Below are positions 55,131 to 64,000 of a stretch of DNA of 64,000 nucleotides, in pieces. The translations under genes and the position numbers were made by a program. The DNA lies in contig NC_044557.1 of assembly GCF_007565055.1 (NCBI RefSeq), positions 68,701,095 through 68,765,094 on the forward strand. Reading direction: 5' to 3'. Below the pieces are notes generated by a model. The model saw nothing but the letters and a program-made list of their open reading frames with translations, did not search any database and had not been told where the DNA came from. Within the stretch, counting starts at the first letter, position 1, and the number at the start of each line of letters is the position of its first letter. This DNA is from Rhinopithecus roxellana (lineage: Eukaryota; Chordata; Mammalia; Primates; Cercopithecidae).

Positions 55131-55934
55131 TGTGTGGCAGGTCTACTGAATATTCTATCTTCCCTCTTAATATCACATTTTGTGTCATACTCATTTATCC
55201 CTGGGATCCCTAAGAAGCAAAAACTGAGTCTCTTGGCATTTCTGCAGCTAGATAACCTATGAAGTTTACACTTCTTTTTTGGATTAACTTTTCTACTTTT
55301 TCCCTAAGAATTTTTTCAACATGGGGAGCATCCTATTTGGAAAGAAGGAAAAAGACTCCTTCTCTGGCAGTGCATATGACACTGATTCAAAGCAAAGTAA
55401 AACTTGCTTTTGGCAAGTGCAAGAAAACCCAAACCTTTAAACTCTAAAAAAGGGACTAAAACAAGGAGGGAAGAAAACCTAAATAATGCTGTTAACTGTC
55501 CAACTGTGCAATTAAGCACAGTGGAGTTTTAAGTGGTCTGCAAACAATGCCTGAAGAATCTAGTCAATATATGGCAATGGCTCCTCACTAATTGTGACTC
55601 TCAAATGAAGTAACTCTCCATGCCCTTCTCTGGAGAACATGATGGAGAAAAAAACCAAACCAAATTGTTCCTTCTGAGTCACTCTGCTTGTTCCTAAAAC
55701 AGTAATAACAGCAGCAGCAAAACTCTGGTTTTAGCCTGTTGGATTTCTTGCTGCAAGAATTGCTGAAGGGCTCCAGGATCTTTAGCCTGCTTGAAGCTGT
55801 CAGCTTCATCCCCCGCGTCTTGTCAGCAAATAACGATTAAACTTTAACTTGCCTACTCTTTATTTCTATGGCAGTCTAACTTTTCTTTAGGAGCGTCTGC
55901 CTTTTTGGAGATGAAGTGACAACTTTACCGAAAA
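55131..55934. other. Unassigned sequence
   Basis: About 800 bases without an assigned element. Small open frames here do not resemble known proteins. Confidence 0.45.
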
Positions 55935-56012
55935 TGTGTTGTGAGTGTCTAGCACATTGAGTGGTACAGAGTTGGCCACTCAATAAATATTGGTAGAAGT
56001 GAATTGAATAAG
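55935..56012 (+). mobile_element. L2 3' terminus, forward
   Basis: 'gtgtctagcacattgagtgg' and 'ccactcaataaatattggta' are the L2 end block. Confidence 0.65.
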
Positions 56013-56129
56013 ATTTAAAAAGTAATTGAAAGGATGGATTAGCAAAATCTTGTTTATAGAATGCATTCTAAGCCTCTTTTAATTGCAGGCATAGTTGTGA
56101 TGTCCAAGTACTTTCTGATTATATATTGA

Positions 56130-56290
56130 TTCAATTTAACAAATATTTACTGAGCCCTACTAGCCACACTGTACCAAGAGCTTGAGAGAGACGAGACAGT
56201 AATGCGAAACTATATCCTCCAGATCCCCTGTTCTCACAGAATTTAAAATCTAGTAGGACAGTTGGACTAGAATAATAGTCTGTTTTTAAA
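56130..56290 (-). mobile_element. L2 3' end, reverse
   Basis: 'caatttaacaaatatttact' and 'ctcacagaatttaaaatcta' with 'gtaggacag' read as reverse L2. Confidence 0.7.
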
Positions 56291-57054
56291 AGTTGGGTAA
56301 TAGAAATAGTTGGAATGTCCTTAAGAAAAATCTTACTTAACTCAAAGAGTGCTAGATAAATTAATGAGGAACAAGATTCCTAGCCTGAAAAAAGAAGAAA
56401 AAGAAAAAAAATAGGGTTGGGTGTATAGTGTTTTCTGAAGGGAAATAAAATGTTTCTAGAGCCGTGCTTTCTTACTCCAGACTTAAGGCTGGTTCCCTTT
56501 CTTTCTGGTGTCACTCTGACTCCCTACCTATTTCCCCATCTTTTCCCAAGTAACTTCACTAGGCTTTGACATAAACTGGTCAGCCTTAGGGAGTTCCCAC
56601 CCAATAGTGATGTTCATACTCCTCAAACCCTATGCTTCACAGATGCCCTCTACTGGTTTGGCTTGCTCATAAGCTATGCTTTTAGGGAATCGGATTCAAA
56701 AGTTGAGATTGGTAAAGGATTCTTGAGCAAGAAAACACATTGGCCTTGGAGGAATCAATTTTTCTGGGCACTCAGTGTTTCTTGGGACTGTGCCAGGAGC
56801 ATGCGGGCCACTGCCAGGAATTGAATGGAACTACCAAACCAAAGAGGCCTTGGGGGGTAACCTGTGGAGGATCCCACCTATTTTATGCTTTCTAGGGAGA
56901 CGATGATCTGCTGTTACCTCTCAAACTTCTTCCAAATGGTTTAGAATTATGCTGTGCTGAGAAGAGTAATGACTAACTCTAGTTTGTCTGTCCAGAGCCT
57001 TGTGGGAACTCTCTGTTGGGAACTGCTTTTCCTTCTGCTCTAGCTACGTGATTC
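56291..57054. other. Unassigned sequence
   Basis: About 760 bases. No element or gene is recognised. Confidence 0.45.
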
Positions 57055-57535
57055 TGGAGAGAGCCACCTTGTTCTTATTTCACATCACTATATTGCCATA
57101 GGTACTGTAATTGGTGCATGGGTGCACAAATTACCCAAAGTGAGAAAATCAAAGTAATCCCTGAGGTGTTCCTAATTGGAGCTGGGGAATGAGTAAGTCC
57201 TTCTCAGGTTGTGCGAGGCTTGGGATAGGAAGTTTGCTAGCTCTTGGCAGTTATGTTTTCTGTCATATGGCGTCAGCATGTCTGCAGTGGGATATGATGT
57301 ATGTGATGTGGAAAGAAAAGCAAAGACAAGAAATACTCAGAGAATCCTAATGGTGTTGAATCCCTGGTTTCTATTGAGAGACACAATTTAACTCTGGATA
57401 GACTTGGTTATTTAATCGTTCCTTCAGTTAGTAGAAATACACTAGCATGCTTCCAAATAATTCCCTTTTTGTGTATCCTCCTTCACATGGGGTTTCTGTC
57501 ATTTGCAATCTTTAAGAGTCCTGATTAATAAAAGA
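57055..57535 (+). repeat. Ancient unassigned repeat family, copy 4
   Basis: 'aatcctaatggtgttgaatc', 'aaataattccctttttgtgt' and the terminal 'gtttctgtcatttgcaatct' plus 'aagagtcctgattaata' match the family also seen at 36430-36890. An MLT1-like LTR is possible. Confidence 0.5.
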
Positions 57536-57614
57536 ATCTGCTCTGATGCGGTCCCCTTTTCTCCCTATTTCCTATAATCTTCCCTTTGCTTTCTTAAACC
57601 ACCAGCTATTTCCA

Positions 57615-57805
57615 TTCTTTAGTGTGTAATTCTCTGTTTATTTCTTCTTCATTTCTCCCTGGTCCTTCCTTTCTTTCTTCCCCTTCCATTTTGTTTTTCT
57701 TTTTCCTTCCTTTCTTTTCTTTCTCTCTCTTTCCTTTTCTCCCTTCCCTCCCTCCCTCCCTCCCTTCCTCCATCCCTTCCTTCCTTCCTTCCTTTCTTCT
57801 TTGTC
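57615..57805. repeat. Polypyrimidine tract (CCTT)n next to an Alu
   Basis: About 190 bases of C/T with CCCT and CCTT units, merging at the right with the T-tail of a reverse Alu. It probably grew from that Alu's A-tail. Confidence 0.92.
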
Positions 57806-58115
57806 TTTTTTTTTTCTTTTCTTTCGTTTGAGACAGAGTTTCGCTCTTATCACCCAGGCTGGAGTGCAGTGGCGCAATCTCGGCTCACTGCAACCCCTGC
57901 CCCCTGGGTTCAAGCGATTCTCCTGCCTCAGCCTCCTAAGTAGCTGGGATTACAGGCGCCCACTGCCATGCCTGACTCATTTTTTTGTATTTTTTAGTAG
58001 AGACGGGGTTTCACCATGTTGGCCAGGCTGGTCTCGAACTCCTGACCTCAAGTGATCCGCCTGTCTTGGCCTCCCAAAGTCCTGGGATTACAGGTGTGAG
58101 CCACCGCTCCTGGCC
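57806..58115 (-). mobile_element. AluS element, reverse
   Basis: Complete reverse Alu, T-rich end at the left and 'gagccaccgctcctggcc' at the right. First of four Alus within 1.65 kb. Confidence 0.96.
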
Positions 58116-58137
58116 TCTTCTTCTTCTTCTTCTTCTT
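58116..58137. repeat. (TTC)n microsatellite between Alus
   Basis: About seven TTC units separating two same-strand Alus. It is part of the second Alu's tail. Confidence 0.85.
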
Positions 58138-58428
58138 TTTTTTTTTTGAAACAGGGTCTTGCTCTGTCACCCAGGCTGGAGTGCAGTGGCGTGATCTCCG
58201 TCCACTGCTACCTCCGCCTCCTGGGTTCAAGTGATTCTCATGCCTTGGCCTCCCGAGTAGCTGGGATTACAGGTGACTGCCACGACACCCAGCTAATTTT
58301 TGTATTTTTTATAGAGACGGGTTTCACCATGTTGGTCAGGCTGGTCTCAAACTCCTGACCTCAAGTGATTCCCCCACCTCGGCCTCCCAAAGTGTTGGGA
58401 TTACAGGCGTGAGCCACCGCACCCGGAC
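58138..58428 (-). mobile_element. AluS element, reverse
   Basis: Complete reverse Alu ending 'gagccaccgcacccggac', directly behind the preceding Alu. Confidence 0.96.
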
Positions 58429-58610
58429 CCTTCTTCTCTTTTTCATCTTTCCTTCATTCACTGCACAGGGGCCTATTGTTCTTCCTTCACCATTTATTTT
58501 ACATAAAGATCCAGTTTAAAAGCTCTTTTGAAAGTGATTCTTTGGCAGCTGTTATTTGGGATTATGCTAACGATAAAGACATAAAAAATAGAAATAAATG
58601 TGTGATTCCA

Positions 58611-58911
58611 GGCTAGGCATGGTGTCTCACACCTGTAATCCCAGTACTTTGGGAGGCCGAGGTGGGCGGATCACCTGAGGCCAGGAGACCAGCCTGGCAA
58701 ACATAGTGAAACCCCATCCCTACTAAAAATACAAAAATTAGCTGGGCATGGCAGCATGCGCTTGTAGTCCCAGCTACTCGGGAGACTGAGGTAGGAGAAT
58801 CGATTGAACCTGCGAGATGAAGGTTGCAGTAAGCCATGATCACACCACTGTGCTCCAGCCTGGATGACAGAGCAAGACTCTGTCTCAAAAAAAAAAAAAA
58901 AAAAAAAAAAA
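58611..58911 (+). mobile_element. AluS element, forward
   Basis: A forward Alu with an 8-base loss in 'ggccaggagaccagcctgg' and a 26-base A-tail. It is flanked by gaaataaatgtgtgattcca and gaagtaaatgtgtggttttt, an imperfect duplication. Confidence 0.96.
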
Positions 58912-59118
58912 GGAAGTAAATGTGTGGTTTTTGTTGATTACCACTGGGTTACATAATTACTGATAAGTTTTATGTTTTGTCTTTCTGTGTTTGAGAAAAT
59001 TCCTATAATAAACATACATTTTCCTTTTATAAAAATATTTTATTACTGATCACCTTAAATTATACCTACCTGTTCCTTACTTATGCTTGTTGAGAAAGTA
59101 CTTAATATTAAAAGACCT
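58912..59118. other. Unassigned sequence between Alus
   Basis: No feature is recognised. Confidence 0.4.
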
Positions 59119-59440
59119 GGCTGGGCACAGTGGCTCATGCCTGTAATCCCAGCACTTTGGGAGGCCAAGGTGAGTGGATCACCTGAGGTCAGGAGTTCAA
59201 GACCAGCCTGGCCAATATGGCAAAACCCTGTCTCTACTAAAAAAAATACGAAAAAACAAAACAAAACAAAACAAAAAAACAAAAAAACGCCGGGCGTGGC
59301 GTCTCGTGCCTATAATCCCAGCTACTTGGGAGGCTAAGGCAGGAGAATTGCTTGAACCTGGGAGGCGGAGGTTGCAGTGAGCTGAGATTGCGCCACTGCA
59401 CTCCAGCTGGGGAAACAGAGTAAGACTCTGTCTCTCTCTA
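59119..59440 (+). mobile_element. AluS element with expanded central linker
   Basis: A forward Alu whose middle A-rich linker (59239-59288) has expanded to an AAAAC-type repeat. The tail has become a TATC/TAGA microsatellite. The short agacct motif before and after could be its duplication. Confidence 0.94.
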
Positions 59441-59467
59441 TATCTATATAGATATAGATATAGATAG
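59433..59467. repeat. (TATAGA/TCTATA)n microsatellite
   Basis: A near-palindromic run of TCTATA then TAGATA units replacing the Alu A-tail. Confidence 0.85.
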
Positions 59468-60289
59468 ACCTGCATAAGGATGACTCTCAAAAAATTGCCT
59501 TTAGAGAATTGAGACTTACAGCTTACATGCTTACGTGTCCTTAGCAAATATGGGTGGATAAATGAATAAATGAACAGACAGGTGAAAGAATAAGTGTTTC
59601 TCCTAAACAGAAAGTAAGTACCAGTATGGCAAAGCCTGATTCCATATAAAACCCTCTGATAATTTATCAGACTGTCAATTTTACCAGGAAGTATGTCTGC
59701 ACTCTTTGATCAAGGATGAATATTCAGTAGACTCTCTGGGCTAAACCTGGATATGGTATATTTGACAGCTTTAAATAGAGAAAGAAAGCTATACTCCTGT
59801 ATTCATCCCAGCTGGTAAAGGAAAGGCAGATGCTCAATACAAATATTTTAGCAAGTTACAAAGACAGTGAGGAAGAAAAAGGTCAGACTGAAAATAATGC
59901 TCTCTCAAATGAAACATTTGGCCAAGGAGAGTCACAGATGCAGTATCTTTGGTCTAAAGGGAACTATAACCCATATGACTTCAGCCTGAGTTGCCACACA
60001 GATGGCAAGTTAGGGGAAAATAAGGCAGTTAAGGAGAAACTGAGGTAGTTTAAAGAAAATGATAATATCCAGGATATGGAGAAACTGGCACATCATATAG
60101 ATAGAGTACCCATGGAAGTGTATGTCAGAATCACATTTATGCAAAATACTCTGATCATATGTCTCATGCCTTCTAAACAAGCAGATCCACTTGGGAGAAT
60201 TCATACTGAGGAAAGTTTCAGGAGTTTGTACTTAGATGTGTGTAAGACTATTGAGCTGAGTGTTTGGTTGCTTTTATAACAAGAAAGAA
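59468..60289. other. Unassigned sequence
   Basis: About 820 bases. Two open pieces in one frame (59830-60048 and 60076-60279) are separated by one stop but match no protein I recognise, so no gene is called. Confidence 0.45.
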
Positions 60290-60680
60290 ATGGAAACAAA
60301 CATTAATGAGAGGTACCTGGTTAAATTATAGCACATCCATTAAATAAATATTATGCAGTCATTAAAAATGGTACTGATTAATATTCATGGAGATGAGAAT
60401 ATACCCAATATATTCACACATACTTTTAAGTGAAAAAGCATATTTTAAAGTAGTGTGCATAAAGTGATCCTGCTTCTTGTTAAAAATATTAATGGAGATA
60501 TAGCTATAAATACATGTGTATTTTAGAAATTCTGAAAGGTCATGCCATGATATTTGCAGTAGTTGTATTTGGATGGCAGAAATCACAGACATTTAAAGTG
60601 TGTTTGCCTATCTTAATTTTCTGTCTTTCTATAAGGAATATATGTTAAAAGTATATTAATATAAGTTAAATTAACTTTAA
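60290..60680 (+). mobile_element. Ancient L1M 3' region, forward
   Basis: 'tggttaaattatagcacatc', 'atattatgcagtcattaaaa' and 'tttaagtgaaaaagcatatt' follow L1M near the end of ORF2, then an A/T-rich 3' UTR. Confidence 0.65.
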
Positions 60681-61160
60681 AAGGAAAGATGGGGACATTG
60701 GCAAGTCAATTACATCCTCCCTTCTCACATTTCATTCTTAAAGACCCCACTCTCAGTGACTCTCAGTTCCTGGAAGAAGTAGGTGTATTATGTGTCATGG
60801 AACCCCATCTATCCTAGACATCCCCCCCGGCATCTGGAATTGAGATACTGACAAGCAGAGGCAGATGATGAGTGCTTGAACTGAAAGGTCATATAGGGCA
60901 GAATCCAGAGTTGTCACTGTTTTAAGTCAAACCACATGCAACTGAAATATGGGAGAATAGAGAGGCCCCAAATAAACCCAGAAAGCCAGCCTGCAGAGAA
61001 GAAACAGGGGTGAAGGCAGATGTCCAGAGAGGAACAGAACTGAGTGACCAAGGGGCCCACTGAGGAGTGGAAGGCACAGCCTTGCTATCAAACCCTCTAG
61101 TTCTGATTCCTACCTGGCCCAATTCTATTTCATTTCTGGCTCTTAGAACATTTATAAAAT
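60681..61160. other. Unassigned sequence
   Basis: About 480 bases, locally GC-richer with a run of eight C near 60827-60834. No feature is recognised. Confidence 0.45.
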
Positions 61161-61198
61161 TGTGTATATGTATGTGTGTGTGCGTGTGTGTGTGTGTA
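61161..61198. repeat. (TG)n microsatellite
   Basis: A TG run with TA and CG interruptions of about 38 bases. Confidence 0.88.
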
Positions 61199-61390
61199 TT
61201 TGAATAGAAATCCCATTTACCCAAACAGATTGGAGTGAGTTCCTGTTCATTGAGAGCCTTGATGAAGACAGAAATGTATACCCCAAAACAAACATCAGGG
61301 TAGGGCAGTAGTAGTGGGCTTTAAGTGAGCTACTATCCTCAATGCACCATCATCCACAGACTGTGGGAGGCTTCCCATCATATCAAACAC

Positions 61391-61737
61391 TATCTTAGTT
61401 TGTTGCTGCGGCTATAAGAAAATACCTTCGATTGGTTAATTCATAAACAACAGAAATCTATTTCTCATAGTTCTGAAGGCTGGTAAGTCCAAGATCAAGG
61501 TGCCGGCAGATTTGGCGTTTGGTGAGGGCTTGCACTCTGCTTCCAAGATGGCGCCTTGTTGCTGTGTCCTCACATGCCAGAAGGGCATAAGCCCTTTTAC
61601 AGGGGTCTAATCCCATCCACGAGAGCAGAGTCCTCATGGCCTAGTCACCTCCTAAAGATCCCACCTCTCAATACTGTTGAATTGGAGATTAAGTTTCAAT
61701 ATGGATTTTGGAGGGACACAAATATTCAAACCATAGA
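61391..61737 (-). mobile_element. MLT1-type MaLR LTR, reverse, with target duplication
   Basis: 'tatcttagtttgttgctgcg', 'taagtccaagatcaaggtgc', 'ccaagatggcgcc' and 'gacacaaatattcaaacc' trace a full reverse MLT1. aaacac at 61385-61390 and 61738-61743 brackets it. Confidence 0.88.
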
Positions 61738-61743
61738 AAACAC

Positions 61744-62317
61744 CAAACTGGGATTTTTACTTTTCTATTATTGGCCCTGAAAGCCATGAAACTGGTGACA
61801 GCATTCTCTTTCAGTAACCAATTGAAAACAAATGAAAAGTAAAACCTTGACAAATGTTTCTCCCAAGACAGCCGTAATTCCTAACTCATATCTACCAAAA
61901 ATGTGGTTTTGTGAATGTCCTTAAAGACCTTTGAAGGTGAGGACTTTTACAGTGAGGCTCTCCTATTAAGTATTTTGAGTTTGTTGTGCAGAACTTAGCC
62001 TAATGTGCCTGACAGCCTTGGCGAAAAATGCTCTATATAAATGCATCATCAATATAATAATATAAATTGAATTAGAATGCTCATTCTGTTCTGCTGAATT
62101 TCTTTCCTGAACTGATTATGTCTGAAATGGCTCTTGTTAGAAGCCTTCTCATTATGAAGAACTCACTGTTCTGTTCCAGCTCTCTGTCAAGTGCCACCTG
62201 TTTGGCACTGTTTACTCTTATATTTTTAAAGTCAAGTAGCCCATCATGTTAATATTTGAAGTTTAGAGTCATGGCATTAGAATTGCAGCATGCAGCTTCC
62301 CTTGGTTATGTTTTTTG
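61744..62317. other. Unassigned sequence
   Basis: About 570 bases without a recognised feature. Confidence 0.45.
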
Positions 62318-62323
62318 CTAATA

Positions 62324-62831
62324 GTGTCTTAGTCTGTTTTGTATTGCTGTAACAGAATACCACCGACCAGGTAATTTATAATGAATGGTAACTTATTTTG
62401 CTCACAGTTTGGGAAGTTCGAAAGTAGAAGAGCATGGCACTGGCATCTTGTAAGGGCCTTCTTGCTGTGTCATCCTATGGCTGAAGGCAGAGGGCAAGAG
62501 AGTACTAGAGAGAGCAAGAGAGGGCTGATACTGCTTTTATTAACAGCTAATGCATGTGGGGCTTAATACCTAGGTGATGGGTTGATAGGTGCAGAAAACT
62601 GCAACGGCACACATTTAACTATATAACAAACCTGCACATCCTGCACATGTACCCCGGAACTTTAAATTAAATTAAATTTTAAAAAAATCCACTCCAGTGA
62701 TAATGACATTGATCCATCTGTAAGGTCAGAGTTTTCATGATCTCGTCACCTCTTAAAAGTTTCACCTCTCAACACTACTGCATTGGGGATTAAGTTTTCA
62801 ATACACAAACTTTGGGAAAAGTATTTCACAA
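62324..62831 (-). mobile_element. MLT1-type MaLR LTR, reverse, split by an L1
   Basis: 'gtgtcttagtctgttttgta' at the left and 'cattggggattaagttttca' near the right end are the two ends of a reverse MLT1. ctaata at 62318-62323 and 62832-62837 may be its duplication. A 143-base L1 3' end interrupts it at 62546. Confidence 0.85.
62546..62688 (+). mobile_element. L1 3' end, primate-age, strongly truncated
   Basis: 'gcttaatacctaggtgatgg', 'gataggtgcagaaaactgca', 'aacaaacctgcacatcctgc' and 'acatgtaccccggaac' with an A-rich tail are the last 140 bases of a primate L1 (L1PA/L1PB type), inserted in the MLT1 LTR. Confidence 0.9.
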
Positions 62832-62837
62832 CTAATA

Positions 62838-63077
62838 ATAGCAAGTTTCAGTTGCATTTTGAAGAGTAAAGGATGACAGTTTGGCTGTTTGATTGTTGAC
62901 AAGGTCAAATGGTGGCCCGACAAATAATGATTCCAGGATTTTCTTTAGTAACCTTCTAGTTGCATAATTTATCTTTGTGAAAAAGTTTGGACTATTGGCC
63001 ATGTCCTAAATCACTTTCCATTTGAGTGAACTGAAGTGTCTACATTATTTATGGCTAGAGATAGATCTTTTAAAAAT
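62838..63077. other. Unassigned sequence
   Basis: No feature is recognised. Confidence 0.4.
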
Positions 63078-63385
63078 AACTGATAGACTTTATTTTTTAG
63101 AGTAGTTTTGGAATTACAGAAAATTGAGCAGGAGGTAGTACAAAGAGTTCCCATACGCCTCTCTTCTAACTCCTGCACCAAGTTTTCCCTATTAGTAATA
63201 ACTTACATTAATATGGTACATTTGTTGCAGTTAATGAACCAACAGTGATACATTATTATTAACTAAAGTCCACAGTTTATTCAGCTTTCTTTAGTTTTTA
63301 CCTAAAGCCTTTTTATCTGTTCCAGGATCCCATCCAGGATGCCACATCACATTTACTTGTCATGTCTTCTTAGGCCCCTCTTGGC
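63078..63385. mobile_element. L1M 3' UTR-type fragment
   Basis: 'tagagtagttttggaattac', 'aaattgagcaggaggtagta', 'aatatggtacatttgttgca' and 'ccaggatcccatccaggatg' belong to a well-known block of old L1M copies. Orientation was not settled. Confidence 0.65.
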
Positions 63386-64000
63386 TGTGTAAAACAAACC
63401 CAAATGAGTAAGAGTCCAAAGAGCAAACTCTAGGATAAGAAACACAGTTCCTGAGATTCACCTACTCCTTGTGACTCTTCCATGAGGCATGCACCCCTCT
63501 TCCTTTACATTTGTTTATCCCTAAGTATTGGTAATCCAGCTGTAATTGTCACAAATGACTATTAAAAAGTGAGGAATAAGAAAAATTCAAAATGTACAGA
63601 AAAAATAAGTAGTTCAAGGACAATACACTCTGCGAATTATAGCATTTGTATCTACTATCCCAGTACAAGTGTCAACATGCTTTATCAAACCCCACTGTTC
63701 TTTATTCTAATATGAAGTTGGTGTGGTTTTTTTCTCCCTCCTAGTGTCCTAGGTGACTTGGAGACCTAGTCTGATCACTATCTGTGTTCCTGGCCTTCTG
63801 ATGTTTCTTTTATGCCCAGTCAAGTACCAAAGTCAAGTACCAAAGTCCTTTCTTTATTAAAAGAGTTTGAAGTTTCCAGATAATTTCTTCCTACTCAGTT
63901 TAGTTTCTAGTTTGAGATACCTGCTGAAGTGGAGAGACCAAGCTTTAGAATGCCTGCAAAGTCTATGGTTTTCTTTTAGAGAGGCAGCTTCCTTCCTTCC
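63386..64000. other. Unassigned sequence to the window end
   Basis: About 615 bases with no assigned repeat or gene. A 13-base unit agtcaagtaccaa is duplicated in tandem at 63818-63843, and the window ends in a CCTT run. Confidence 0.45.

Noticed and set aside
59830..60279. Two same-frame open pieces with a single stop between them
   Set aside because: About 150 codons with one stop is not rare over six frames of this length, and I recognise no protein family.
1..64000. CRISPR array, operons, bacterial promoters, tRNA or rRNA genes
   Set aside because: The repeat content is that of a primate nuclear genome. No regular spacer-repeat array or cloverleaf was found, and tRNA-like motifs belong to MIR elements.

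Overview
This window looks like nuclear DNA from a primate, most probably human. It is AT-rich and contains about a dozen dimeric Alu elements of AluJ, AluS and AluY-like type, a free left Alu monomer, a primate-age L1 3' end, MaLR, ERVL and ERV1-type solo LTRs, many old L2, MIR and MER5 fragments, and CA/GT and CT microsatellites. I find no supportable protein-coding exon, tRNA, rRNA, small RNA gene, CpG island or CRISPR array. It is best read as intergenic or deep-intronic sequence. Family names come from recognising consensus features by eye, without a repeat database. Boundaries are usually good to about 10 bases for Alus and LTRs with target-site duplications (TSDs) and to about 20-50 bases for old L2, MIR and L1M pieces.

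Layout. 1-4.7 kb: a pyrimidine tract, a long reverse-strand L2 with reverse-transcriptase remains, several facing L2 pieces, and a 5'-inverted (twin-primed) L1 that carries a later Alu and a foreign 0.2 kb insert. 4.9-10.6 kb: an ancient L1M, an LTR split by an Alu, back-to-back L2s, three more Alus and an L1M/MIR pair. 10.6-20.4 kb: mostly old or unique sequence with MER5-type DNA transposon relics, an L1M with an internal insert, MST and MLT2-type LTRs, two Alus, two minisatellites and a 250-base polypyrimidine tract. 20.4-28.7 kb: a 1.4 kb forward L2 with coding remains, an MST LTR, more L2, an AluJ, a MaLR LTR and an Alu. 28.7-43 kb: the most repeat-poor part, with an LTR nested in an older repeat, MST and MIR copies, an Alu, a FLAM monomer and a short palindromic transposon. 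43-53 kb: two ERV1-type LTRs (one splitting an L1M), a third LTR, and L2/MIR pieces. 53-64 kb: an L1 with clear TSDs, MLT1-type LTRs, a four-Alu cluster, an L1M, and an LTR carrying a young L1 3' end.

There are no genes to act together. The content is a record of insertions, nested insertions and local rearrangements. The features most worth checking are: (i) an inverted, roughly 96% identical 79-base copy of 2011-2089 lying inside the L1 at 3846-3924; (ii) an unnamed element of about 140 bases present at 13346-13482 and 15346-15495; (iii) an ERV1-type LTR at 31808-32508 inserted in an older repeat whose uninterrupted relative lies at 33957-34190; and (iv) one ancient, unassigned repeat family present four times. 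I saw no convincing evidence of an undescribed functional system.
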